A DNA stretch of 42,897 nt from assembly GCA_016839655.1 (NCBI GenBank), contig JAEOTW010000152.1, forward strand, positions 1-42,897. Direction: 5' to 3'. A program made the translations under genes and the position numbers. Of the stretch, positions 15,503 to 24,720 are shown piece after piece (the stretch's first letter is position 1; each line of letters begins with the position of its first letter). The notes under the pieces were generated by a model that was not told the origin of the DNA, did no database searches, and worked only from the letters and a program-made list of their open reading frames with translations. Source of the stretch: Promethearchaeota archaeon (GTDB lineage Archaea; Asgardarchaeota; Lokiarchaeia; Sigynarchaeales; SOKP01).

Positions 15503-17737
15503 TCACCAATGATGACCCCAATGTCTTGGATGTGCATTGAAAGAATACCAAGTTCCAAATGTATGCTCATATCCTGGTTGGTTGGCAACTACCATTACAA
15601 TAGTATTATCCCACTTTTTACCATTAAAACACATAAAATATTTTTTACCTTGTTCAGTATCATCATTGAGCCACATATGAGATATAAAATCCCATGTCCA
15701 AGTATGCCACTTCGAAGAATAGGTTGTCGTTTGGATAAAACTTACTTCAAAATTATTATAGATGATCTCATCGTTTAAGTACCATCCATAACCTTCTGGA
15801 CTAGCAGTCCAACCTCCCACAGTTTCACAATCATCATAGAAATCAATCTCAGATCCAGTAATTGCAATATCATCAATATACCATCCTGAAGCAAGCGTAT
15901 ATGGATCAGTCCAATAAGTAAAAGATAAATCTATTGTGTGTCCTGCGAAAGGTGTGAGATCCATTACTTCTGTGTATATGCCACCACTATCTCCTGTAAA
16001 GGCATTCCAAGTTCCCGTTTCATTATAATAGAATGGTTCTCTGTTATCAGGAGTATAGGCATTGTTTTGCCAATGAGCATAATAATCGGTGGTAAGTAGA
16101 CCTGGTAGTGTGGTCCATTCCATAGTACTATGGTCATATACCTCTACATATCCATAATCCCAATCTAATTCGATTGAGAAGTAGTTTTCGAAAGTAAGGG
16201 TCGCTCCCGTAGCAGGTATATCGAAAGTTTGAGTAAGAGTCCACCATGACCAAGGTTCGCCATCAGAATACCAATTATGTGTACCACTAGTTGGTGAAGC
16301 ACCACATGTATCTTGTCCATCGAATTCTATCTCAAGGAATGTTGGCATGTCAGTAAACCTTACATAACTTGATGTGTAAGGTAATCCTCGACCAACTAAA
16401 ATATATTCACCTGCATGAGGATATTTGTCTACAAACCAATCGAAATAACCAGTCCCTGCATACCAATCAGCCCAAAGTTCCATTGATAATTGAATACTCA
16501 TATCATATGTGTTCTCAGAAGGGATATCTAATGCATAATATCCAAATCTACCATCACAGAAGGATGTGTCATCAAGATAATTTGCGATACACCAATCTTG
16601 AAAGATTTCATCAAATGTTTTATCTACACCACGAGCAGCAAGTACATTATTCCAACCTTCGATTCCATTGCCTTGTTCATGACAAAAGTCCCATATTAAC
16701 TCTACACCACCATAATGTTCATACATATAGAATGTCCATAGGAAAGATGCTCCATAATCCGCTAGATAACCTTCCCAGATCGTTAATGGAGTGTCCCAGT
16801 GCCAGAGTAAATATTCTTCAAGATGTCCCGCGGAGAAACCATATCCACAAAGATATTCAGCCAAAACTGAGCTACCCTCATCTACCCATGAAAGTTCATC
16901 AGGATCTACGTCATTATTGACGAGATGTTGAAATTCATGAGCAAAGGTACCCTCAAACTGATTATCTAAAATACTGAGATAAGTATAATCATATCCAGTT
17001 AAGGGATCAATCATAGGTGGATTATCACCTTGCCTTCTCCACCACTGATATGTATCCATGTGGAAAGCATTAACACCCCAATTAGCGATTGAACTCCAGA
17101 AATAACCTGCAATAAAACCCTGAGCATCCTCAGGATGGTAGAAAAATTCATCACGAAGGTTGAATATCATAATTTGAGTCTTATAATCACCATAGGGACC
17201 TGCTCTAGGAGCATATTCTCCGAAGTGTTCTACAACTTTATCATGGATATTATTATCAAACTCATCCAAAATTTCTATTAAATCTGCTCCAGTTATTGTG
17301 TCTTTATACCCCGGAGGTAAATAATAGCCACTTGGATAACTTGGATCTGGGTAACCAATAGGAGTCCAAGGATATTCAAAAACCCAAATATCGTCAGGAC
17401 TAAATCCTGCAGGACCGTTATCAATATATTCATCATAGACCGGATCTAAACCAATCCAAATATTGCCATAAGTACCATTTAAGATATTATCAAAAGGACG
17501 CCAAACAATACCACCTAAATAATCATCAATGGTAGGATACATCCATGGACTATTTGGATAAGTAAATTCTGCACCCTCAAGTGACAATACATCAGCATGT
17601 TTCATACCATAGAGAGGTTCGACATCAAATCCATCATATTCTTCCTTGACATTTCCTGTTACATTAAACATCACTGTAATTCCAGCAACACTTAAAAAGG
17701 CGAAGACTATTAGTAATGTAACTAGTTTTTTTCTCAT
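15503..17737 (-). CDS. Secreted HExxH metalloprotease, tandem copy 3
   Basis: A 744-residue paralogue, first of the three in transcription direction. It has a signal peptide (MRKKLVTLLIVFAFLSVAG), HEFQH near 267-271 with LSWVDEG downstream, and a C-terminal beta region. It carries small changes not in the others: HPEDAQGFIAGYF in place of SPITAPSYxAGYF before the catalytic domain, and a few extra residues near AITGSEIDFYDD. Its last 250 nt are almost identical to copy 2, while the catalytic region is more diverged, suggesting recent gene conversion. All zinc-site residues are kept, so it should be active. Confidence 0.85.
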   Translation of the reverse strand: MRKKLVTLLIVFAFLSVAGITVMFNVTGNVKEEYDGFDVEPLYGMKHADVLSLEGAEFTYPNSPWMYPTIDDYLGGIVWRPFDNILNGTYGNIWIGLDPVYDEYIDNGPAGFSPDDIWVFEYPWTPIGYPDPSYPSGYYLPPGYKDTITGADLIEILDEFDNNIHDKVVEHFGEYAPRAGPYGDYKTQIMIFNLRDEFFYHPEDAQGFIAGYFWSSIANWGVNAFHMDTYQWWRRQGDNPPMIDPLTGYDYTYLSILDNQFEGTFAHEFQHLVNNDVDPDELSWVDEGSSVLAEYLCGYGFSAGHLEEYLLWHWDTPLTIWEGYLADYGASFLWTFYMYEHYGGVELIWDFCHEQGNGIEGWNNVLAARGVDKTFDEIFQDWCIANYLDDTSFCDGRFGYYALDIPSENTYDMSIQLSMELWADWYAGTGYFDWFVDKYPHAGEYILVGRGLPYTSSYVRFTDMPTFLEIEFDGQDTCGASPTSGTHNWYSDGEPWSWWTLTQTFDIPATGATLTFENYFSIELDWDYGYVEVYDHSTMEWTTLPGLLTTDYYAHWQNNAYTPDNREPFYYNETGTWNAFTGDSGGIYTEVMDLTPFAGHTIDLSFTYWTDPYTLASGWYIDDIAITGSEIDFYDDCETVGGWTASPEGYGWYLNDEIIYNNFEVSFIQTTTYSSKWHTWTWDFISHMWLNDDTEQGKKYFMCFNGKKWDNTIVMVVANQPGYEHTFGTWYSFNAHPRHWGHHW

Positions 17738-17800
17738 TACATATCATCTCTTTTTTTTTAAAAATTTGTTATTAAATTTCTTTTCCATTTTTAATGTTCA

Positions 17801-17834
17801 AATATCCAAAAATGTATAAATTTCGAGGATATTA
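17801..17834 (-). promoter_or_regulatory. Leader hairpin of protease copy 3
   Basis: AAATATCC (17801-17808) and GGATATT (17828-17834) form the same stem as in the other two leaders, although the surrounding leader has diverged. Confidence 0.5.
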
Positions 17835-17929
17835 CGAACATCATCAAAAAAGCCATCAAATTTCTGTATGTGAAATTCACCCTACGAAATTATAGACTAT
17901 TTTTGTTGAGAAGTTATTATGTTGACAAG

Positions 17930-17937
17930 TTTATAAA
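17930..17937 (-). promoter_or_regulatory. TATA box of protease copy 3
   Basis: TTTATAAA 193 nt before the start codon. Upstream conservation with the other copies is limited to parts such as CCTACGAAAT and TGTTGA. Confidence 0.5.
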
Positions 17938-18169
17938 TCTTTTTTTTCATTTTACAAAAATGAAAAACAACCTTAAGCTGATATCAATTAAATTATTAAT
18001 AATTTCGATTAAATCTTCAAAATTATAAGAGAATATCAACCTTCATTTCTATTTTTAATATTTTGTTCTCTCTTAAGTGTGCTTCAGAGTGATAAAAGAA
18101 CCGTAATTAGTTTAGATATCTCAACATTTACTAATTTTATAACACGAACTTAGTTCACTGTGTGAGTAT

Positions 18170-18240
18170 TTAAAAAGATGAAGACTATTATGATCTAAAT
18201 TATATTCTATATAATTTTTATATCATCTCTTTTTTTTTTT
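18170..18240 (-). pseudogene. Probable relic of a fourth protease copy (5' end)
   Basis: TTAAAAAGATGAAGACTATTA (18170-18190) differs at only two positions from 17692-17712, which encodes part of the copy 3 signal peptide. After 30 diverged bases (29 in copy 3) comes TATCATCTC plus a T-run, matching the sequence directly upstream of the copy 3 start. Spacing and order are kept, but the start codon and reading frame are lost. Confidence 0.45.
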
Positions 18241-18653
18241 ATTAATTCTCATTAATATTTATACTTAAAGAGACTATTTCTTTTAGACAAAGGTAGATTT
18301 GATTAAAATAGTATAAAAGAAATCCAAAAAATATGATGATAAATTTACATCATTGTCAGATTTTAAAAATTTGGAATTAATTACAGTTATGTAAAGGATT
18401 TTTGGATAACTTATTAAAAAAAACAACAGGATTATCATTCCATTTATCCAAAATTCACCCTACTTTCTATTTCAGAATATATAAATAATTTATCAAAACT
18501 AAAAAGATTTCTTTCTATAAAAGTAGGATATTACCTTCTTTAGGAGCTTTTTTACCATCCCCAATATTAAGTTTAATTGATAATTACGCTAATAAAAGGG
18601 TAAAATTAGTATATATTTTTACTTCTGAATTATATAAGTAAAGATGAGAACAT

Positions 18654-19562
18654 TCAAAAAATTTCTTTATTGTTTAACCTTAGATTTTTTCTTCTAAAGA
18701 ATACTTCCCGTTGAAATTCTAAATCCTCGTTATTTTTATTAATAATACTTAGTAATTCTTCAACTAAGTTTTTTTTGATAACTTCACGATTTATATCAAT
18801 TCCATTAAATATTGGTATTTCTGAACATTCATGAATTAGTCCATTGAAAACATCTGGGGGTAAAACGTCAGATCTCTCTTTAATAGCTAAATCAATTAGA
18901 TATTCCATTTCGCCATTTTTTTTTTTGTTATTAAACTGACAATAAACACACTTATGAATTCTATTTTTAAAAATTTTCAAAATTATTAACCCTAACATAA
19001 ATTTAAAATTTTGTATCAAAATATCCTTATCTTCATCGTCAAATTTTTTAAAGTATTGCTGAACATATTCCTTTGCCTTAATATATAAATTAGTAAAGTG
19101 TTTTACTCGACTAAAATATACTGGTATGATGCAAAAGATTCGAGTGAACCAGAAAGGACTAATATTTCTTGGTGGATTCTCAAAAATGTTATAATAAACC
19201 ACTCTTCCTTTTTTTTCTTTACCTAAAACAGATTCTTTATTTAGAATATTTAAATATAAGGAAATTGTTGATCGCGCAACATTTTTAAAGTAAATTTTAT
19301 AATCATTAATCACATCGCGGGTAGTAATTTTCTTCATTCCTTCTAAATATGTTTTTAAGAATATCCCTAGTATACGTTTTTCTTGCAGAAGTCCTGTTTT
19401 CAACAATTGGGTTTTTGTTATATCTTCTTCATATTGGCAGCAACAACCTATTTCTGGTGAGAAATCTTGAAAAAATTTATCAAAATATTTAAAATTAAAG
19501 TCATCTATTTCTAATTTATCAAATTTAGGGATTTCAATTAATCTTCTTTCCAAATCTGACAA
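18654..19562 (-). CDS. Winged-helix protein with a cysteine-rich C-terminal half
   Basis: A 302-residue protein without a family I recognise. Residues about 72-130 look like a winged helix: helix, ITTRDVINDY turn, recognition helix NVARSTISLYLNILNKESV, then a wing KGRVVYYN. The second half is helical, with CVYCQF and earlier CCCQY, so it may bind metal. It is read divergently from the 985-residue winged-helix/TPR gene, 186 nt away, and could regulate it; that is inference from position. The start is TTG (19560-19562) with no strong Shine-Dalgarno sequence; a later start is possible. Confidence 0.55.
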   Translation of the reverse strand: MSDLERRLIEIPKFDKLEIDDFNFKYFDKFFQDFSPEIGCCCQYEEDITKTQLLKTGLLQEKRILGIFLKTYLEGMKKITTRDVINDYKIYFKNVARSTISLYLNILNKESVLGKEKKGRVVYYNIFENPPRNISPFWFTRIFCIIPVYFSRVKHFTNLYIKAKEYVQQYFKKFDDEDKDILIQNFKFMLGLIILKIFKNRIHKCVYCQFNNKKKNGEMEYLIDLAIKERSDVLPPDVFNGLIHECSEIPIFNGIDINREVIKKNLVEELLSIINKNNEDLEFQREVFFRRKNLRLNNKEIF

Positions 19563-19696
19563 TTTGTCTAACAGCTTAATTTACCCTATATTATCATTTT
19601 AAGATCTAGATTACAAAATAAAATAATTCCCATTTCAAATATAGGTTTCCAATACGAAATTCGCACGAAGTTTGAACATCACTACGAACTATAAAC

Positions 19697-19704
19697 TTAT
19701 ATAA
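19697..19704 (+). promoter_or_regulatory. TATA-box-like element of the winged-helix/TPR gene
   Basis: TTATATAA lies about 50 nt before ATG 19749, giving a short leader of about 20 nt, consistent with near-leaderless archaeal transcription. Confidence 0.4.
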
Positions 19705-19748
19705 TTATGTGAATTAATAAATAACATCAAGAGAAAAACGTGTTTTTA

Positions 19749-22697
19749 ATGAATAGAATAGAAGATCTTACCTATCCACCTTTAGAAATATTTAATCCCG
19801 TAAATGGAAAAACAGATTATGAGTATATTATTCTCTGGATGCTTAATAATAATGAAACTTGCACATGGGCAGATTTTACTACAAAAATGAGTGGTTCTAC
19901 TATACATGCATATATAAAGAGGCTTTTAAATGAGGATTATATTAAAAAACTAGAAAAGGGTATCTATCAAATTACTCCAAAAGGAAGAGATCGATTTAAT
20001 GATAAATTTTATGATGATAAATCTAGAAAAATCACATTAAGGTTTCCTCCAAAATTAATACTTAAAAGAAGAATTTATGACCATTGGATATTATGGATGC
20101 TATATAATAATCATTCTTGTAGATGGTCTGACTTCAAGAAAGAACCGCTTTTGATTAATCAATCTGCTTTATCTAAAACTCTGAATTCATTAATAGATAA
20201 AGGTTACATTACTAAAAAAAATAAATATTATACAATTACCTCCAATGGGAAGATAGAGTATTTTAACGCATTAAAATTTTATGATTTAGATAGACAGTCG
20301 ATTTTAGAGCAAGAAAGCAAAAGAATTGAAGAAATAGCAGAAAAAACATCTGCTTTTTTTAATAGAAATAATATTAAAAATGATAAATTAAAATTTCGGT
20401 ATATAGATTATGTTCTAAACTTAAATTATTCCAAAGTTGAACAAATTCTGAGAGAAGAAGAGGATTTTAATAAGATTTTACTCTTCCTCACAGTTAATCA
20501 TCCAGACCAATATCCTAATTATCTTTCACCTAAGAAATTCTCTGAAAAATATAAAATTCAAATCGAAATTCTGAATTATTATTTACTTGAAATTGTGGAA
20601 AAGCAATTTTTTTCAATAAAATTTTTTAAAATAGAAGATAAACAGGGTGACATTTATTATTTTAGACAAAATGAATCTCTTGAAAAGATGCTTAATGTTA
20701 TTGTTGATAAATATATTATCCAATTTACATATTTAAATAAATTTCAAAAAAATCCAGAGATTGATTTCGAACTTTTATTAGATAATATTTTAAATGAAAT
20801 ATGTGGAACTTTATTTAATGAAAATTTGAGAGCCCCTTTAAAAACATTTTTACCAGATTATATTAAATATTTAGCTTATAAAATAGAATCTGAGAACCAA
20901 TTAACTGATAAGAAGGCAAAATTAGAAGGGTTTCTATTGCAGAAAATTTTTGAAGAGTTCCTAGAGTTCAAACCTTCTCAAACTCACAAATTTACAGGAG
21001 AAGAAATAGATTTCTATACACTAGATCATCAAATTTTTGATGTTTTAGAAATCGCTTATATTTCAAAATTAAAATTTCTAAACACATCTGAATGTCAAGA
21101 AGTATTTACTCTAAAAGAAAATGAAATTCTTGGTCTAATAAGTAAGTTGTTATATCATAATAAAGTAGTGAAAGCTCGAGATTTATTTAAATCTAATAAA
21201 AAGAATTTAAAAGAAATTGAACAATTAATTATAGAAGATATTATAAGCACATTAGAATACAATTTTAAAAAATCTTTAGATCTTACTACACAACTTATTA
21301 GAAATTTCCCAGAAAATTTTATAGGATACTTATTTCAATCACTAACTTACTTTTTAATGGATGATTATGAAAAATCCTTAGAAATTGTTGAAATTGGGTT
21401 AAAAAAGGAGTTTAACATTCTTTTAGTCTGTCAAAAAGCACAAATATATATTAAAACTTTTAGACGAGAAGAAATTGTTAAAGAAATTGATGATTTATTA
21501 TCTAAGTATCCCTATAATATCCTTTTATTGCGAGTGAAGTATCTACTTGAAATAGTTAATAGGAATATTCATTTTAAGATCAATAACGTTGCATTAGAAA
21601 TAATAGATTCCTCAATTAAAATAAACCCAAATGATAAAGAACTCCTAATTTTGAAAAGTATGTTTTATTTCATGACACACAAATATAAAGAAGGGAAAGA
21701 ATTCTTGGTTAGAGAGATTAATTTCAACATATTTAAGAAAAATCCTAAAATAGATATTTCAGTTGTATTCCTTCTAACTTTTTATTATACAGCGAGAGGT
21801 AAATTTGATAAGGCTTTAGAAATTACAAATCAAGTTAAGGAAATTTATCCTAACCATCCAATATCATTTTTAACAAAAGCAATATTACTAGGTTATAATT
21901 TAGTTTTTAAATTTAACCCCAAGATAGCAAATATTGACGAATTTATTAAACTAATTGATAATTCTCTGTCTCTTGAAAAACTTAAATATAATAAAGTTAA
22001 ATATCTACTTTTAAAAGCCCATATATTGCATGAAATTAGACTTTATGATGATGCTTTTCATGTCATTGATAAAGCTATTGAGTTAATACCTAAATTTTAT
22101 AGATTATATATTAGAAAAATTGGTTGGGCTATTACTGCTGGAAGAAAACTTAAAGCTTTAGAATTAATTGAAGAATATATTGATAGAATTCCATATTCAA
22201 AAAATATTTTATTTCATCAAAAAGCATTCATTCTCTCTGAATTAGAAAGATACAATGAGAGTTTAGAAATATATGATGAATCTCTTAAACTCAACCCAAA
22301 AGATTTAATAGCTACTAACAATAAAGCCTTACTCTTAGCGTTTCTGGGAAGGAAAAAGGAAGCTATAGATTCTGCTGAATCTTTGATAAGTCTTTACCCC
22401 GATAATGCTAATGTTTATGATACTTATGGAGAAATTTACATGATGCTAGGAGATTATGAAGAGGCAATTAATAAATTTGAGAAAGCTTTAGAAATAGAAT
22501 CAATAGGAAGTTGGACTTTTCTGACCTATTTGAAATTGGGTTTTTGCTATCAAGAGCTCAACCTATATAATGAAGCGATTGAATATTTTGAAAAAGGAAA
22601 ACATCTTACTAGTAAAATGATACCTAGTGAAAGAGAAAGAAATTTGCCCAAAATAGAAAAATTACTTTCAAAACTTAAGAAATCTAAGAATGAATAG
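19749..22697 (+). CDS. Double winged-helix, TPR-repeat protein
   Basis: About 982 residues. Two winged-helix domains come first: residues about 25-80 (ILWMLNNNETCTWADF ... IYQITPKGRDRF) and about 105-175 (WILWMLYNNHSCRWSDF ... YYTITSNGK). A middle region (about 175-420, with LLFLTVNHPDQYPN and FLPDYIKYLAYKIE) is shared with the protein at 30616. The C-terminal half has about a dozen TPR-like helix pairs, the clearest being YNESLEIYDESLKLNPKD and YEEAINKFEKALEIES near the end. It probably links DNA or protein recognition to a TPR scaffold; the target is unknown. ATG 19749 is preferred to GTG 19740. The acyl-CoA synthetase gene follows by 44 nt. Confidence 0.8.
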   Translation: MNRIEDLTYPPLEIFNPVNGKTDYEYIILWMLNNNETCTWADFTTKMSGSTIHAYIKRLLNEDYIKKLEKGIYQITPKGRDRFNDKFYDDKSRKITLRFPPKLILKRRIYDHWILWMLYNNHSCRWSDFKKEPLLINQSALSKTLNSLIDKGYITKKNKYYTITSNGKIEYFNALKFYDLDRQSILEQESKRIEEIAEKTSAFFNRNNIKNDKLKFRYIDYVLNLNYSKVEQILREEEDFNKILLFLTVNHPDQYPNYLSPKKFSEKYKIQIEILNYYLLEIVEKQFFSIKFFKIEDKQGDIYYFRQNESLEKMLNVIVDKYIIQFTYLNKFQKNPEIDFELLLDNILNEICGTLFNENLRAPLKTFLPDYIKYLAYKIESENQLTDKKAKLEGFLLQKIFEEFLEFKPSQTHKFTGEEIDFYTLDHQIFDVLEIAYISKLKFLNTSECQEVFTLKENEILGLISKLLYHNKVVKARDLFKSNKKNLKEIEQLIIEDIISTLEYNFKKSLDLTTQLIRNFPENFIGYLFQSLTYFLMDDYEKSLEIVEIGLKKEFNILLVCQKAQIYIKTFRREEIVKEIDDLLSKYPYNILLLRVKYLLEIVNRNIHFKINNVALEIIDSSIKINPNDKELLILKSMFYFMTHKYKEGKEFLVREINFNIFKKNPKIDISVVFLLTFYYTARGKFDKALEITNQVKEIYPNHPISFLTKAILLGYNLVFKFNPKIANIDEFIKLIDNSLSLEKLKYNKVKYLLLKAHILHEIRLYDDAFHVIDKAIELIPKFYRLYIRKIGWAITAGRKLKALELIEEYIDRIPYSKNILFHQKAFILSELERYNESLEIYDESLKLNPKDLIATNNKALLLAFLGRKKEAIDSAESLISLYPDNANVYDTYGEIYMMLGDYEEAINKFEKALEIESIGSWTFLTYLKLGFCYQELNLYNEAIEYFEKGKHLTSKMIPSERERNLPKIEKLLSKLKKSKNE

Positions 22698-22741
22698 AAA
22701 AAATCTTAAATAATTTATTTTTTCTTTATTTTACATAATTA

Positions 22742-24172
22742 ATGTCTAACATGGGTTCTAGAGAACTAAAAATTAAAGACCTCTCTTTTATAAATAATAT
22801 TAAATCAATAGCAGTTGTTGGACCTTCTAAAAAACGAGAATATTTTTTTCTAAAAAACCATGCACTATATTTTAAAGGTCCCATTTATGCTGTTCACCCC
22901 AAAGTTGAGGATATACCCAACTTTAATAAAAATTACATTTTTCCAACAGTAGAAGACATTCCTGGAGAAGTGGATTTTGCCTTCATTGCAGTTCCACCAT
23001 CTCAAGTTCTAAAAACAATAGATTCTTGTGTAAGGAAAAAAGTAAAATTAGTAACTGTTTTTACTTCTGAATTTTCCGATTCAGGAACAGAAGAAGGTAT
23101 TGCATTAGAGAAGGAATTATTGGAACGAGCACAGAATAGACTAAGAATTTTAGGTCCAAATGGAATGGGGCTTTTTTATCCTAAAAAGGGAATAGCATGG
23201 CGACCACAATTTCCAACTATACCAGGAAATATAGGATTTATTGCTCAGTCCGGGGGGATATGTAATATCGCGATTTATGGAGCAAATGCTATTGGAATTA
23301 ATTTTTCCAAGGTTTTTTCATTTGGAAATGGTGCAGATTTAGATTTTGTGGATTTAATATATTTTCTAAGTAATGACCAAGAGACAGATATTATTTTATG
23401 TTATTTAGAAGGCATTAATGAAGGAAGAATTGAGTTCTTAAAAAGCGTACTCAATCAAAATAAAAAACCCATTATTTTTTTAAAAGGGGGTAAATCCAAA
23501 ACGGGTTCGATTGCTGCTAAAACTCATACAGCATCAATTTCAGGAGATAACCAACTTTGGGATGCTTTTTTTAAACAATTCAATATCATTCAAGTTGATT
23601 CTTTAGAACAACTATTACATACAGCTCGACTTATAGACTGCTATGGAATTTTCAATTTAAAAAATATGGCGGTATTCAGTATCAGTGGAGGTTATGGTGT
23701 TGTTCTAGTAGATTTAATAGAAAAAATTGGAATTAATGTCCCTCCTTTTTCTTCTAAAATTCAAGAAAAATTAGACGAAAAACTGTTATTACCAGGAACT
23801 AGCTCAAAAAATCCTTTAGATTTGGCAGCACAGTTTTTTATGGAAAATGCAGTGTATGAAACAATTGAACTTGCTTTATCGGATGACAATATTGATGGCC
23901 TCATATTAGATTTACCCAGCTTCTATTTAACGACAGTATTTAAAACACAGGATAATAAAACATTTGAAACCAATATAATCGAGGCTTTAACTCTAGCTCA
24001 TAAATTCAAAAAACCAATAATTCCCATCATTCAAAGACTAAATCGTTCAGAAGAAAGAGACAGAATCTCAAAATCGCTAATTGAGAATAATATCCCTGTT
24101 TTTGGAGATCCTCTTGAAGTGATTCCGTTACTTCCGAAAATTTCAAATTATAAAAGAAGAGAGGATCTTTGA
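22742..24172 (+). CDS. Acyl-CoA synthetase (ADP-forming) alpha subunit
   Basis: A 476-residue alpha subunit of an NDP-forming acyl-CoA ligase, which turns an acyl-CoA, ADP and phosphate into acid, CoA and ATP. A CoA-binding Rossmann domain opens the protein (SIAVVGPSKK at 22-30), followed by ligase-like domains with LGPNGMGLFYP and GFIAQSGGICNI. His262 in AAKTHTASISGD is the phosphohistidine of this family. The beta (ATP-grasp) subunit is not fused and is not in the window. It would pair with the 2-oxoacid:ferredoxin oxidoreductase to make ATP. ATG 22742 is used; ATG 22751 is possible. It converges on the thioesterase gene with a 6-nt gap. Confidence 0.88.
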   Translation: MSNMGSRELKIKDLSFINNIKSIAVVGPSKKREYFFLKNHALYFKGPIYAVHPKVEDIPNFNKNYIFPTVEDIPGEVDFAFIAVPPSQVLKTIDSCVRKKVKLVTVFTSEFSDSGTEEGIALEKELLERAQNRLRILGPNGMGLFYPKKGIAWRPQFPTIPGNIGFIAQSGGICNIAIYGANAIGINFSKVFSFGNGADLDFVDLIYFLSNDQETDIILCYLEGINEGRIEFLKSVLNQNKKPIIFLKGGKSKTGSIAAKTHTASISGDNQLWDAFFKQFNIIQVDSLEQLLHTARLIDCYGIFNLKNMAVFSISGGYGVVLVDLIEKIGINVPPFSSKIQEKLDEKLLLPGTSSKNPLDLAAQFFMENAVYETIELALSDDNIDGLILDLPSFYLTTVFKTQDNKTFETNIIEALTLAHKFKKPIIPIIQRLNRSEERDRISKSLIENNIPVFGDPLEVIPLLPKISNYKRREDL

Positions 24173-24178
24173 TAACTA

Positions 24179-24676
24179 TTATTCTAAAGTATCGGCAGTT
24201 TTTACATAATCAGGTACAAATTGAGTTTTTAATAGATTTGAATTGCCTGTAGAAATTAATTTATTTTTCATATCACGAATTTCTGCATTTGCATGGATAA
24301 TATTTTTTCCCTCGCGTATAATCTCACCAATTACTCTGACCCTCTCACCGATTTCTATTTTTCCTAAGAAATCAACATGAAAATCTATGCTTATCGGAAA
24401 GCCTTTATAGCCCAAAGTGGCAGTAGTCATTCCTATTACGTCATCCATAAAAGCACATTGTATTCCACCATGCAACAAATTTGTTGGATTAGACATTTCA
24501 GCTCTAACTTCAAATTCTAATTCTAATAAACCATAATCTGCTTTCAATATTTTACCATTTGCCCATTTGGTGAAAGGAGGGACAGGTAAATTTTTTAGCT
24601 CCTGATTCTTAAAACTATTAAACAAACTTATCATCTTTTGTGAGCGTTTTTTTATCTCTTCATCAACTTTAGACAT
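24179..24676 (-). CDS. PaaI/hotdog-fold thioesterase
   Basis: A 165-residue hotdog-fold protein. The stretch NPTNLLHGGIQCAFMDDVIGM is the PaaI-type active-site helix, with HGG and an acidic Asp, and ISIDFHVDFLGKIEIGERV is the following strand pair. Such enzymes hydrolyse acyl- or aryl-CoA thioesters. It is last in an apparent minus-strand operon after the methylmalonyl-CoA mutase gene (44 nt gap), so it may release free acid from intermediates of that branch. The start is ATG 24676. Confidence 0.88.
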   Translation of the reverse strand: MSKVDEEIKKRSQKMISLFNSFKNQELKNLPVPPFTKWANGKILKADYGLLELEFEVRAEMSNPTNLLHGGIQCAFMDDVIGMTTATLGYKGFPISIDFHVDFLGKIEIGERVRVIGEIIREGKNIIHANAEIRDMKNKLISTGNSNLLKTQFVPDYVKTADTLE

Positions 24677-24720
24677 TTTTTTTACAATACCTTCATTAAT
24701 ATTTGTTTTATTTAAGAAAT

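Larger units (their letters stand above)
17738..18653. other. Long non-coding region with copy 3 promoter and gene relics
   Basis: These 916 bases contain no intact gene that I can support. The first 200 nt are the leader and promoter of protease copy 3. A stretch at 18170-18240 matches the 5' end of the protease genes and is probably a relic of a fourth copy. A short open stretch near 18535-18645 weakly resembles the CoA-binding part of the acyl-CoA synthetase at 22.7 kb. The rest is AT-rich sequence with no visible structure. Confidence 0.5.
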
